Counted from the stretch's first letter, positions 1 to 8,178 are shown. The stretch: DNA of 21,727 nucleotides from Fen-1038 sp042408355 (GCA_042408355.1 JBHORD010000126.1:1-21727); one strand, 5' to 3'. Notes: a model not told the origin generated them from the letters alone. Program-made: numbers and translations.

Positions 1-149
1 ACGCCGTCGCCTGAAATCACGTCAGTGGTTTAAAGGTTTGAAGGTTGGCAAGTTGGCAGGTTGGCAGGTTGGCAGGTTCAACCTTCAAACCTTTCAACCT
101 TCAAACCTTCAAACCTTTAAACCACTGACGTGATTTCAGGCGACGGCGT
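1..149. repeat. Perfect 46-bp inverted repeat with 57-bp spacer
   Basis: Bases 1-46 are the exact reverse complement of bases 104-149. The right arm holds the last codons of the minus-strand dehydratase gene (stop at 117-119). The left arm therefore encodes the same C-terminal peptide TPSPEITSVV plus stop, but on the plus strand. The spacer carries short tandem repeats. This is either a real inverted duplication or a fold-back join at a contig end; the sequence alone cannot decide. Confidence 0.9.
43..116. repeat. Short tandem repeats (8-bp GGTTGGCA units and CAACCTTCAAAC-type units)
   Basis: Four consecutive 8-mers run from 43 to 74 (GGTTGGCA, AGTTGGCA, GGTTGGCA, GGTTGGCA), followed by a partial unit. 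From 79 to about 116, CCTTCAAA/CCTTTCAA motifs repeat on the opposite base composition. The two blocks are partly complementary, so several alternative hairpins are possible. They lie just downstream of the dehydratase stop codon. There are no CRISPR-like spacers between units. Confidence 0.8.
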
Positions 150-2006
150 TTCGCGGATCGCGGCGCCGGGGATGACTTCGTCGAGCAGAGAAATGATTTC
201 GTCGGCGCGCCCGCTCCGGGTCAGCGATTCGAGGCGGGATAGCACCGAATGCAGATCGCCGCTCACGACAGTATCTTCATTATCCGAACGGAAGATGTCG
301 GGATGCGGGGTCTTCTCGTAGGTCTTATCCTGTTCCCAAAGTTCCTCGCGCAGTTTTTCGCCGGGACGAATGCCCGTGAATTCGATCTCGATATCGCGTC
401 CGGGTTCAAGCCCCGATAAACGAATCAGATCTTCGGCGAGATCGAGGATGCGAATTTGTTCGCCCATGTCGAGCAGAAACGCCTCGCCGCCCTGTCCCAT
501 CGAAGCGGCCTGCAAAACAAGATGCACGGCTTCGGGGATGGTCATGAAATACCGTTCCATGTCGGGATGCGTGACCTTGACCGGTCCGCCGCTGGCGATC
601 TGGCGTTTGAAAATCGGAATGACGCTGCCGCGCGAGCCAAGCACATTTCCAAAGCGGACAACAGAATAAGCGCGCTTCGTGCGGCGCGCCGCATCAAGCA
701 CGACCATTTCGGCAAGACGTTTGGTCGCGCCGTAAACGCTCGCGGGACGAATCGCCTTGTCGGTGGAAATCAAAACCAATCGCTCGACGCTGGCCTCGAC
801 AGCCGCTTCAACCACATTGCGCGTGCCGATGACATTGTTCAAGACCGCTTCCTGAACATTGGCCTGCATCAACGGGACATGTTTGTGCGCCGCGGCGTGA
901 AACAGGACTTCGATTTGATGTTTGCGAAAAACGTCAAGCAAACGCGATTTATCTTTAATGTCCGCGATGACCGGTTCTAGTTTTAACGATGGATAATCTT
1001 CTTTGAGTTCGAGCAATGTCTCAAAGATGCTGTTTTCGCCGTGACCGAGAATGACAAGTTCAGCCGGATTCCAGCGCGCGATCTGACGGGACAACTCGCG
1101 CCCAATCGAACCGCCGGCGCCCGTGACCAGGGCGCGCTTGCCGCTCAACGCTGTGCCGATCATTTCCTCGTGAATGCGGCGCGGTTCGCGGCGAAGCAAG
1201 TCGGTAATGTCCACTTCGCGCAGACGGCTGACGCTGATCCGGCCGCCGATGAGTTCATAAATACCCGGCATCGTGCGCGAGGGAATTCCTTTGATTCGAC
1301 ACGCGTCGTTGACAAGCCGCACCACGCGCCCCGGCGCCGACGGAATGGCGAAGATCACTTCATCCACGTTTTGATTATCGAGGACATCGGTAATTTCGCT
1401 GATGACTCCGATGACCGGCACGCCGTAAATTTCCTGCCGCTGTTTGATTGGATCATCGTCGAGGAAGCCGATGGGCGTCAAATTGAGTTGTGACGATTTT
1501 TGAAGTTCGCGCGCGACCAGCGCGCCCGCGTCGCCCGCGCCGACGATCAGCGCGCGGCGCGTTTTTCCGCTCTTCGGCGCGGCGGATTGTTCTGCCAGAA
1601 TCCGCAAAGCAAAGCGCGAGCCGCCGATCAAAACCAGCGATAACAGCCAATCAATGCCCAGCGCCGAACGCGGCATGCCCGGCAATACAACATGCAGTGA
1701 TAAAAAGATCAACATCACGCCCGATGTGATCACCGAGCCGGTTGTCACCGCGGCGGTGATCAAACGAAGTTCATGTGTGCTGGCATAAATCCAGATGCGG
1801 CGGTACAAACCAAAAAAATAAAAGGTCGGGATTTTGACAATCAGCGCCGCAACGCACATAAAAAGAATTGCCGGAAAATAAAACGGCAATTGACCAACGT
1901 CGAGTCGCAATGCGAAACTGCCCATCACCGAAACGAGGATGAGCGCCACATCGCCAATCAAAACATAGCGGTTGCGAAAATGCGGCCTCCGTTTTATTGC
2001 ATCCAT
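117..2006 (-). CDS. Membrane nucleotide-sugar 4,6-dehydratase, CapD/WbpM/FlaA1 family
   Basis: This 629-residue protein matches the long form of the CapD/WbpM family, which dehydrates UDP-N-acetyl-hexosamines at C4/C6 for capsule or O-antigen sugars. About four hydrophobic segments (roughly 15-125) anchor it in the membrane. A first Rossmann-like domain follows, with VGAGDAG at 155-161. The catalytic SDR domain starts at TGAGGSIG (295-302) and continues to ISTDK (413-417) and Y425-GAT-K429. Classical long-form members usually have Met where this protein has Tyr425. GIRPGEKLREE near the C-terminus is typical of the family. The start codon lies inside the end of the upstream epimerase gene (13-bp overlap), indicating translational coupling. 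It is the last gene of the polysaccharide operon in this window. The family call is firm; the exact sugar substrate is unknown. Confidence 0.93.
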   Translation of the reverse strand: MDAIKRRPHFRNRYVLIGDVALILVSVMGSFALRLDVGQLPFYFPAILFMCVAALIVKIPTFYFFGLYRRIWIYASTHELRLITAAVTTGSVITSGVMLIFLSLHVVLPGMPRSALGIDWLLSLVLIGGSRFALRILAEQSAAPKSGKTRRALIVGAGDAGALVARELQKSSQLNLTPIGFLDDDPIKQRQEIYGVPVIGVISEITDVLDNQNVDEVIFAIPSAPGRVVRLVNDACRIKGIPSRTMPGIYELIGGRISVSRLREVDITDLLRREPRRIHEEMIGTALSGKRALVTGAGGSIGRELSRQIARWNPAELVILGHGENSIFETLLELKEDYPSLKLEPVIADIKDKSRLLDVFRKHQIEVLFHAAAHKHVPLMQANVQEAVLNNVIGTRNVVEAAVEASVERLVLISTDKAIRPASVYGATKRLAEMVVLDAARRTKRAYSVVRFGNVLGSRGSVIPIFKRQIASGGPVKVTHPDMERYFMTIPEAVHLVLQAASMGQGGEAFLLDMGEQIRILDLAEDLIRLSGLEPGRDIEIEFTGIRPGEKLREELWEQDKTYEKTPHPDIFRSDNEDTVVSGDLHSVLSRLESLTRSGRADEIISLLDEVIPGAAIRETPSPEITSVV

Positions 2007-2935
2007 GCGACCGTTTCTCTCAATCCGTCTGCCAGCGGAGTTTGCGCCTTGAAGCCGATGACTTTTTCGGCTTTGGCCGGCGAGCCAAGCGATTTATAAA
2101 TATCTCCAGCGCGCGGCGCGTCGAAAACCGGCGGCGGCGTTTTCGGGAAAAGTTCATACAACACATTGACCAAATCCAAAATGCGCGTCTCCGCGCCGGT
2201 GCAAATGTTAAAGATTTGTCCGGCCGCGGCGGGATGTTCGGAGGCGATCAAATTGGCGCGCACCACATCGCCGACAAAAATCAAATCACGCGTCTGCCCG
2301 CCGTCGCCGAAGATCGTGACCGGCTTGCCATCGCGCAATCGGCGGATAAAAATCGGAACCGCCGCGGCATACATCGAATCCGGGCGCTGGCGCGGGCCGT
2401 ACACGTTGAAGTAGCGCAACGCAGCCACTTCAAGCCCGAACGATTGCGTGTACAGCGCGGCATACATTTCGTCCACGCGCTTCGACACCGCGTAAGGCGA
2501 CTGCGGCCGGAGCGGCGCGTCTTCCGTCAACGGCAGTGCCTCCGAGTCGCCGTACACCGCCGCGCTCGACGCAATCACGGCGCGGCGCACCCCGGCTTTA
2601 CGCGCCGCCTCGAACAAAATCGAAGTGCCGGTGACGTTCACATCGAAACAATCCTGCGGCTTCTCCATCGATTCAGGAACGGAGACGAAAGCGGCTTCGT
2701 GAAAAACGATTTCGATACCGCGCACCGCCTCCGCGACTTTGGAGGCGTCGCGCACGTCTCCTTCCAGAACTTCAAAGCGGCTACCGTTTTTTGAGTCGGC
2801 CAGCCCCTCGAGGTTTTCGCGCTTGCCGCTCGAAAAATTATCCAGCACGCGGACGAACGCGCCCTGCTCGAGCAATGCGCGCACGATGTGCGATCCAATA
2901 AATCCAGCCCCGCCTGTGACCAAATAACGTCTCAT
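1994..2935 (-). CDS. NAD-dependent nucleotide-sugar epimerase/dehydratase (extended SDR, GalE-like)
   Basis: The 313-residue protein has the full extended short-chain dehydrogenase pattern. TGGAGFIGSH at 7-16 binds the dinucleotide, a Ser pair (123-124) precedes AVYG, and the catalytic Y148-xxx-K152 lies in SPYAVSK. LRYFNVYGPRQ is the usual substrate-domain signature. Members epimerise UDP-glucose/galactose or UDP-GlcNAc/GalNAc, or convert uronic acids; the sequence does not say which. Its start overlaps the stop of the sugar transferase gene (TAATG), and its end overlaps the dehydratase start, so all three are probably on one mRNA. It probably supplies an activated sugar to the glycosyltransferases encoded upstream. 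Confidence 0.93.
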   Translation of the reverse strand: MRRYLVTGGAGFIGSHIVRALLEQGAFVRVLDNFSSGKRENLEGLADSKNGSRFEVLEGDVRDASKVAEAVRGIEIVFHEAAFVSVPESMEKPQDCFDVNVTGTSILFEAARKAGVRRAVIASSAAVYGDSEALPLTEDAPLRPQSPYAVSKRVDEMYAALYTQSFGLEVAALRYFNVYGPRQRPDSMYAAAVPIFIRRLRDGKPVTIFGDGGQTRDLIFVGDVVRANLIASEHPAAAGQIFNICTGAETRILDLVNVLYELFPKTPPPVFDAPRAGDIYKSLGSPAKAEKVIGFKAQTPLADGLRETVAWMQ

Positions 2936-4377
2936 TATCTTCCCTTCCGGCTTAACACCGTTCCAATGGTACGCAGTACGATCATCAAATCCATCATGAA
3001 CGAACGATGTTTGATGTAATAAAGATCATATTCCAGCTTGACGGCCGTCTCGGTGACATTCGCCACATAGCCATAATTGATCTGCGCCCAACCCGTCAAC
3101 CCCGGTTTGACCAGCAGTCGGGCGCGGTAAAACGGAATCTCCCTTTGGAATTGCTTGACCAGCGCGGGGCGTTCCGCGCGCGGCCCCACCAGACTCATTT
3201 CCCCGCGCAGCACATTCCAAAATTGCGGCAATTCATCGAGACGCGTACGGCGCAGGAAATTTCCGACGCGCGTCACGCGCGGATCGTTTTCCTCGGCGAG
3301 TTTTGCCTCGCCATCCGCTTCGGCGTCCTGACACATGGTGCGGAATTTGTAAATGCGAAAGACGCGCCCGCCCTTGCCGAGGCGTGTCTGGGCATAGAGG
3401 ATGGGCGTGCCGCTGTCTATCATTGTGGCAATGGCGATAAACGGAAAGGTCAGCACAAAAATCGAAAGCCCCGCCAGCCCGCCAACGATGTCTATCAAGC
3501 GTTTAAACACTTCATACGAAACGCTGACCCGCAATTGATCCACAAACGAGCGAATCAGCCAGTCGGATTCAAGATGATGGATGGGAACGCGCTGGGTAAT
3601 CTCTTCATAAAGAATCGGCATACGCGTGACTTCCACGCCCTGCTCCTGCGCGTCGAGGATGGATTGGAAGGTAGCGCCCTGCACATCTCCGGTGATCGCC
3701 ATCACCAGATCGGAAATACGATAGCGGTCTATGATCTCGAGCAAATGCCGGCTGGTGCCAAGCACGGCGATTCCCTCAAATGTGCGTTTTGATTTTTTGG
3801 GATCATCGTCAATAAAACCGACGATGCTGAACGGCGGCGGATTCAATGTTCGATACACGCGCACCAACGTCAAACCCGCTTTGCCCGCGCCGACAATCAG
3901 CACGCGCCGCTGGAGGCCGGTTGAGGTGTAAAGCCGGATATAAGCCGCGCGCCAGATCAACGTCAGGAAAGAGGCGAGCAGGATAAACGCGCCGACGACG
4001 ATGCGCGGCAGATATCCGGGGTCCCGATTAAAAATAAAGACCAGAGCATAAATCACGATCCCCACAAAGGCCGCAATCGCAATTCCGCGCAAAGTCCTCC
4101 GCCAGTTGCTGGCGCTGTGCGGTTCATAGAGTTCGACCATCAAGAGAAGCCAGCCAAGCGGAAGCAAATAAAACCAAAACGGAACGCTGATTCTCACCAA
4201 CAGTTCAGCGCGTTCCGGCCTCATGCCCAATTCGATCAAACGATAAAGCAAATATTCCTTCCAAACGTATAACGCCAGGAACGCCGCCGAGATGGAAGCG
4301 GCCAGATCGCCCAGCAAAAGAAGGAAGCGGTGTTCGTTGGGCCGTAATCGCAGGCCGGGACGCAGTATATCAGCCAT
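2935..4377 (-). CDS. Polyprenyl-phosphate sugar-1-phosphate transferase (WbaP/EpsE-type initiating enzyme)
   Basis: This 480-residue membrane protein should transfer a sugar-1-phosphate from a nucleotide sugar to undecaprenyl phosphate, the first step of exopolysaccharide or capsule repeat-unit assembly. Four to five hydrophobic segments occupy about 20-145. A CoA-binding/Rossmann-like domain follows (VGAGKAG, 162-168). The C-terminal bacterial sugar transferase domain begins with a membrane helix near 295-320. It carries YKFRTM (343-348), the catalytic Asp-Glu pair in LDELPQ (D381, E382), LVGPR (396-400) and KPGLTGWAQ (424-432). The length and order match the long polyisoprenyl-phosphate transferases. 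Eight bases overlap the upstream glycosyltransferase gene. The sugar is not predictable from the sequence. Confidence 0.94.
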   Translation of the reverse strand: MADILRPGLRLRPNEHRFLLLLGDLAASISAAFLALYVWKEYLLYRLIELGMRPERAELLVRISVPFWFYLLPLGWLLLMVELYEPHSASNWRRTLRGIAIAAFVGIVIYALVFIFNRDPGYLPRIVVGAFILLASFLTLIWRAAYIRLYTSTGLQRRVLIVGAGKAGLTLVRVYRTLNPPPFSIVGFIDDDPKKSKRTFEGIAVLGTSRHLLEIIDRYRISDLVMAITGDVQGATFQSILDAQEQGVEVTRMPILYEEITQRVPIHHLESDWLIRSFVDQLRVSVSYEVFKRLIDIVGGLAGLSIFVLTFPFIAIATMIDSGTPILYAQTRLGKGGRVFRIYKFRTMCQDAEADGEAKLAEENDPRVTRVGNFLRRTRLDELPQFWNVLRGEMSLVGPRAERPALVKQFQREIPFYRARLLVKPGLTGWAQINYGYVANVTETAVKLEYDLYYIKHRSFMMDLMIVLRTIGTVLSRKGR

Positions 4378-5374
4378 GATCGCTAAACGGTGCGGAAACG
4401 AGACTCCATAAAAATCCGCTTCCCCAGGAAAGATGCATGGTCATGACCGCCAACATCAAACCCGGGATGAGAAACGGTTTGCGTTGACGAAGAAAAAGGA
4501 CAGCGCCCGCCGCCGCCAACACAAGGAGATAAAAAACGATCTCGAGCAACAATATCCAGCCTGCCGGCGAAAAGAAAACCGAAAGCAAGGCGAGGAAAAT
4601 CAGACTGGCCACAAAAAGAGGCGGCAATGCCTGACGCCAGCGCAACGTATGGGGATAACGCCTGAGCATTTTGAATTTCCAAAAGCCATAGCGCCAATAT
4701 TGTTTTGCCAGATCCGTTAGCGATGAGCGCGCGAAGTAGATCGAACGAATTTGCGGATCAAGCCAGACTGTGCCGCCCGATTTGCGAATGCGCGCATTAA
4801 ATTCATAATCCTCATTCGTCAACAGCGTTTCATCGAATCCGCCGATCTTTTGGATCAGCCCGCGGCGGAACGCGCCGAACGGAACCGTATCCACCGGACC
4901 GGCGCGCCCGGCAAGACGATACATTGCGTCGCCCACGCCCAGCGGATGCGCGGCCGCCGCCGCGATGGATTCAGCCATCCAGCCAGCGCCGCCGGGACGG
5001 ATCATCCACACGCCGCCGACGTTATCGCCGCGGCCCGCCTCCAGTGCGGACACGCATCGCTCCACATATTCGGCAATCGGCATGGAATGCGCATCGAGAC
5101 GAACGATAATTTCGCCGCGCGCTTTCGCAATTGCCATGTTCAAACCAGATGGAATCGTGCGTTTCGTATTATCCACGATATGCAGATGCAGATCCGGATG
5201 CTCCCGTTGGAATTCCATAATGACCTGGCGCGTTCCATCCTGCGAAAGCGCATCGGCAATCACCACTTCCATTTGTGCGCGCGGATAAGTTTGTTCAAGG
5301 AGGGCGTTCAACAGAAAACGGATGGTCGCCTGTTCATTGTAACATGGGATGATAACTGATACGAAAGGGGGCAT
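4370..5374 (-). CDS. Glycosyltransferase family 2, ExoA-like, with C-terminal membrane segments
   Basis: The 334-residue protein opens with VSVIIPCYNE (5-14), the GT-A nucleotide-binding start of family 2. D41 in ADALSQDGT and D94 in RLDAH fit the nucleotide-sugar and metal-binding positions. TNED (186-189) is the likely catalytic-base region, and QYWRYG (225-230) resembles the Q/RxxRW-type motif. Three hydrophobic helices fill about 250-325. The pattern is closest to ExoA-type succinoglycan glycosyltransferases, an inference from motif layout. It is the first gene of the four-gene polysaccharide operon and would add a later sugar to the lipid-linked unit. No clear Shine-Dalgarno sequence precedes the ATG. 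A 97-bp gap separates it from the kinase gene on the same strand. Confidence 0.9.
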   Translation of the reverse strand: MPPFVSVIIPCYNEQATIRFLLNALLEQTYPRAQMEVVIADALSQDGTRQVIMEFQREHPDLHLHIVDNTKRTIPSGLNMAIAKARGEIIVRLDAHSMPIAEYVERCVSALEAGRGDNVGGVWMIRPGGAGWMAESIAAAAAHPLGVGDAMYRLAGRAGPVDTVPFGAFRRGLIQKIGGFDETLLTNEDYEFNARIRKSGGTVWLDPQIRSIYFARSSLTDLAKQYWRYGFWKFKMLRRYPHTLRWRQALPPLFVASLIFLALLSVFFSPAGWILLLEIVFYLLVLAAAGAVLFLRQRKPFLIPGLMLAVMTMHLSWGSGFLWSLVSAPFSDHG

Positions 5375-5471
5375 GAAAACAAATATTTTCCCAAAAACGG
5401 AGGTTTAGTTCCCTTGCGAAAGTCAACGAATCCCTTGGGGCAAGGCGGCGGGAGCGCTTATGCAAGATGAT

Positions 5472-6863
5472 CTATTTCGGATTCAAAGGCAGGTGAACAA
5501 TAAAAGCCGTGCCCCGCCCCACGGAACTGCGGACGCTGATTCTACCACCGTGCGCGGCCACGAAATCATGCACAATGGCCAGCCCCAAACCCGCGCCATG
5601 TTTTTCACCGCCGGACCGCGCCGAATCCGCCTGATAGAAACGATCAAAGATGTGAGCAATGGCGTCCTCCGGAATTCCCTGGCCCGTATCGCTGACGGAC
5701 ACCTGCACTTCGCCGCGATCTTGCACAGCGCGGATGGAAACCGTCCCGCCGCGCGGCGTAAATTTTAACGCGTTGTCAACAAGGTTGGTAAAAACCTGCG
5801 ACAAGCGATCGCCGTCGCCATTCAATAACGGCAAGTCATTTGCCAGTTCCAAATGCAAACTGACGCCAGCATTGGAAGCCATCGGCGAAAACTTTTCTAT
5901 CACGCCATTTAACAGGGCGGCCATGTTCACAGGCGCGATCTTCAAGTCCGCAGTTCCGGAATCAAGCCGCGCCAAGTCGAGCAAATCAAGCGCCATGCGG
6001 TGCATCCGCCCGGCTTCGTTATAAATCACCTGTGCGGCCTGTTGCCGCGCTTCCGGCGTATCCGCCGTGCCGTCCAAAATGGCCTGAGCGAATCCCTGAA
6101 TAGAGGTCAGCGGCGTTTTCAATTCATGCGAGACATTGGCAACGAAATCGCGCTGGGATTGCTGGGCCGACAAAACCCGCGCCAGCATGGCATTGAAAGC
6201 ACGCGTCAATTCGCGGACCTCACGCGGGCCGCCCTCCGAAACGGGCTTTACACTCTGGACTGGAATCGTACGCGAGGCGGCAATTATCTGCTGTAACGGA
6301 TCAGCCACCCAGCGCGCGATTGCAAAAGCGAGGATGAGGGAAAGCAACAATGCAATCAATCCGCCTTCAGCCAGCGGAACCAGAAGCTCGTCGGTCAAGA
6401 CCGAGAGGATGGCAACTTTGGGACGCAGAGCCGCCACCATCAGCCAATTCCCATCCGGCAATTGCTTCAGCGAATACAACCAGACTTTTCCAGAAAGATC
6501 GCGCAGTGTGGGCACCAATCGCGGAATAAACGGCGCAATCGGCAGAGAAATCGCGGCATCGTTGTTTGCGCTGTCGCGCAGCAAGGCTCCATTCCGCGCG
6601 AAGACCAGCACACGCACATTGAGAATCTGCGCAATGGGCGTAAGGCGGTCTACGGGCTGTGTTTGAGTCAGGAGCGCAGGCTGGGCGGCTAATATTTCTT
6701 GCGCGGCGCGCAGGCGCGCTTCCGTCTGACGATACAAAACGGGATTGCTGACGATGTAGAAAATCAAAACAATCGCCACAACCGCAAGAGCTGTGACGAT
6801 CAAAATCGCATAACTAAGCCAGAGACGGGAACGAAGAGAAGAAAACATTTTCGGATTACGCAT
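5472..6863 (-). CDS. Membrane sensor histidine kinase (HAMP-HisKA-HATPase)
   Basis: The protein has 463 residues. A transmembrane helix (about 17-38) and a second one (about 165-184) flank an extracytoplasmic sensor of some 125 residues, with no recognised ligand motif. A HAMP-like linker follows, then the dimerisation domain with phospho-acceptor H246 in FVANVSHELKTPL. The ATP-binding domain shows the N box (NLVDNALKF), G1 (DTGQGIP), F box (FDRFYQ) and G2 (GAGLGLAI). It should phosphorylate the OmpR-type regulator encoded just upstream (21 bp between them). An alternative ATG five codons in (MFSSLRSR) is possible, because the annotated ATG lies within the palindrome at 6855-6885 and neither start has a good ribosome-binding site. 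The signal sensed is unknown. Confidence 0.93.
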   Translation of the reverse strand: MRNPKMFSSLRSRLWLSYAILIVTALAVVAIVLIFYIVSNPVLYRQTEARLRAAQEILAAQPALLTQTQPVDRLTPIAQILNVRVLVFARNGALLRDSANNDAAISLPIAPFIPRLVPTLRDLSGKVWLYSLKQLPDGNWLMVAALRPKVAILSVLTDELLVPLAEGGLIALLLSLILAFAIARWVADPLQQIIAASRTIPVQSVKPVSEGGPREVRELTRAFNAMLARVLSAQQSQRDFVANVSHELKTPLTSIQGFAQAILDGTADTPEARQQAAQVIYNEAGRMHRMALDLLDLARLDSGTADLKIAPVNMAALLNGVIEKFSPMASNAGVSLHLELANDLPLLNGDGDRLSQVFTNLVDNALKFTPRGGTVSIRAVQDRGEVQVSVSDTGQGIPEDAIAHIFDRFYQADSARSGGEKHGAGLGLAIVHDFVAAHGGRISVRSSVGRGTAFIVHLPLNPK

Positions 6864-6885
6864 TGCATGACATGCAATGCGTAAT
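6855..6885. repeat. Perfect 15-bp palindrome across the regulator/kinase junction
   Basis: Bases 6855-6869 are the exact reverse complement of 6871-6885, with a single central base. On the mRNA the hairpin would begin at the last base of the regulator's stop codon and include the kinase start codon (6861-6863). It could reduce kinase translation relative to the regulator, act as a protein-binding site, or be a small repeat insertion. No T-run follows it, so it does not look like a terminator. Confidence 0.9.
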
Positions 6886-7565
6886 TAAACAACCAGCTTG
6901 TACCCAACTCCTGTGACAGTTTCGATCTTCACCTTGCCGCCGTCCAGTTTTTTGCGCAGATGAGCAATGTGAACATCCACCGTGCGCGTCTGGCCATAGA
7001 AGTCAAAGCCCCAGGCAAGCTGAAGCAATTGCTCGCGAGTAAAGACGCGTCCGGGCTGACTGGCAAGGGTGAAGAGCAAATCGAATTCCTGTGCGCGCAG
7101 GTCGAGGGTCCGGGCGCCGAGGCGGACCTCGCGGCTGGACGAATCAATGGTCAAATTATCCAGATGGATGGACTTGCCATTTGAATCGGGACGGGCCTCG
7201 GCGCGCCGCAAAATGGCTTTGACGCGCGCCACCAGTTCCCTCGGATTGAACGGTTTGGTCAGATAATCGTCGGCGCCCAGTTCGAGGCCAAGAATCTTAT
7301 CAATATCCTCGTCGCGGGCGGTCAGCATCAAAACAGCCACATTATTGTTGGCGGAACGCAAACGCCGGCAGACCTCGAAGCCGTCCAATTTGGGAAGCAT
7401 CACATCCAGCACAACCAGCGCGGGCCGCAAACGTGAAACGGCCTCCAGCGCGGTTTCGCCATCTCTTGCCTCGTGAACGTGAAATCCTTCGCGCTCGAGA
7501 TACATGCGCGCCAATTGCAGGATGGGCGGCTCGTCATCCACAAGCAGGATTAGTTCAGACGGCAT
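6885..7565 (-). CDS. OmpR/PhoB-family response regulator
   Basis: This 226-residue protein has a receiver domain (about 4-118) with the acidic pair D10-D11, phospho-acceptor D54 in VVLDVMLP, the conserved Thr in LMLTA and Lys in YLTKPF. A winged-helix DNA-binding domain follows (about 128-226), ending in the typical TVDVHIAHLRKKL and VTGVGYKLV. Length and layout are normal for the family. The gene lies 24 bp after ridA and 21 bp before the kinase gene, so ridA, regulator and kinase are probably co-transcribed from the promoter upstream of ridA. No strong Shine-Dalgarno sequence precedes the ATG. Target genes cannot be predicted. Confidence 0.95.
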   Translation of the reverse strand: MPSELILLVDDEPPILQLARMYLEREGFHVHEARDGETALEAVSRLRPALVVLDVMLPKLDGFEVCRRLRSANNNVAVLMLTARDEDIDKILGLELGADDYLTKPFNPRELVARVKAILRRAEARPDSNGKSIHLDNLTIDSSSREVRLGARTLDLRAQEFDLLFTLASQPGRVFTREQLLQLAWGFDFYGQTRTVDVHIAHLRKKLDGGKVKIETVTGVGYKLVV

Positions 7566-7589
7566 GGCAAACTCGATCAGTCATCGGGA

Positions 7590-8000
7590 TCAGTCGCCGC
7601 GCGGCGGCTGCAACATGGCGATTGCTTCGATTTCCACCAGCGCGCCTTTTGGCAAAGCGGCGACCGCAACGGTGCTGCGCGCCGGCGGATTCTCGGGAAA
7701 GAATTCGCCATAAACGGAATTCATCGCCGCGAAGTCATTCATATCCTTCAAAAAAACCGTGGTCTTGACGACATAATTCAAGCCGGAGTCGGCGGCTTCC
7801 AAAACATTTTTGAGATTTGTCAGAACCCGGCGCGTCTGCGCTTCGATTCCGCCCTCCACCAATTCGCCGCTGGCGGGGTCCAATCCGACTTGCCCGGCAG
7901 TGAACACCATAAACTCGGTGCGAATGGCTTGCGAGTATGGGCCAATGGCTTTGGGCGCTTTTTCCGTCTGGATGATCTTTTTGCCTTCGGTCGTAAACAT
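7590..8000 (-). CDS. ridA: RidA family reactive enamine/imine deaminase
   Basis: The 136-residue protein belongs to the RidA/YjgF/UK114 family, small trimeric proteins that hydrolyse reactive enamines/imines such as 2-aminoacrylate released by PLP enzymes. GPYSQA (20-25), FTAGQVGLDP (33-42), the substrate-carboxylate-binding arginine R108 in PPARST, and E123 in LVEIEAIA match the active RidA subgroup. AAGGAG lies six bases before the ATG. A promoter-like pair and a short 5'-UTR hairpin lie upstream. It leads what looks like an operon with a two-component system. That pairing is not standard for ridA and may simply be transcriptional convenience. Confidence 0.95.
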   Translation of the reverse strand: MFTTEGKKIIQTEKAPKAIGPYSQAIRTEFMVFTAGQVGLDPASGELVEGGIEAQTRRVLTNLKNVLEAADSGLNYVVKTTVFLKDMNDFAAMNSVYGEFFPENPPARSTVAVAALPKGALVEIEAIAMLQPPRGD

Positions 8001-8019
8001 AGATTCTCCTTCTTGCTTT

Positions 8020-8037
8020 AAATTCCGTTTGGAATTT
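8020..8037 (-). other. 5'-UTR stem-loop of ridA mRNA
   Basis: AAATTCC and GGAATTT form a perfect 7-bp stem with a 4-base loop. It would sit at the very 5' end of the mRNA if transcription starts near 8038, as the promoter at 8045-8073 implies. Such a 5' stem could protect the message. On the plus strand it is followed by Ts, but no plus-strand gene ends here. Confidence 0.5.
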
Positions 8038-8044
8038 TTTAGTC

Positions 8045-8073
8045 AGTATACAACCGAGACGCAAGTCAGGCAA
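8045..8073 (-). promoter_or_regulatory. Sigma70-type promoter for ridA-regulator-kinase
   Basis: On the minus strand TTGCCT (8068-8073) is separated by exactly 17 bases from TATACT (8045-8050). This gives a start point near 8038, about 38 bases before the ridA ATG. The -10 box matches consensus at five of six positions and the -35 box at four. Confidence 0.6.
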
Positions 8074-8178
8074 GCATGCAAACCAACGCGCCCATGGCAT
8101 TCTCAACGTCGGGAGCGCCCGCGTGACATGGAAAAAATTAATCCCAAAGAGCGCCTTGTGAAAGCCATACAAACGCGC

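Noticed and set aside
43..116. Repeats near the left edge as a possible CRISPR array
   Set aside because: Units are about 8 bp and contiguous, with no spacers of 25-40 bp.
1997..2794. Long plus-strand open frames opposite the epimerase and other minus-strand genes (for example 1997-2794, 3007-3792, 11222-12007)
   Set aside because: They mirror the high-GC third-position bias of the real genes, are Arg/His-rich and low in recognisable motifs, and lie wholly opposite genes with intact catalytic motifs.
5412..5445. CCTTGC/GCAAGG pairing after the kinase gene as a terminator
   Set aside because: The stem is only 6 bp with a long loop, an alternative 5-bp hairpin competes, and no T-run follows on the minus strand. 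It could still be a weak pause site.
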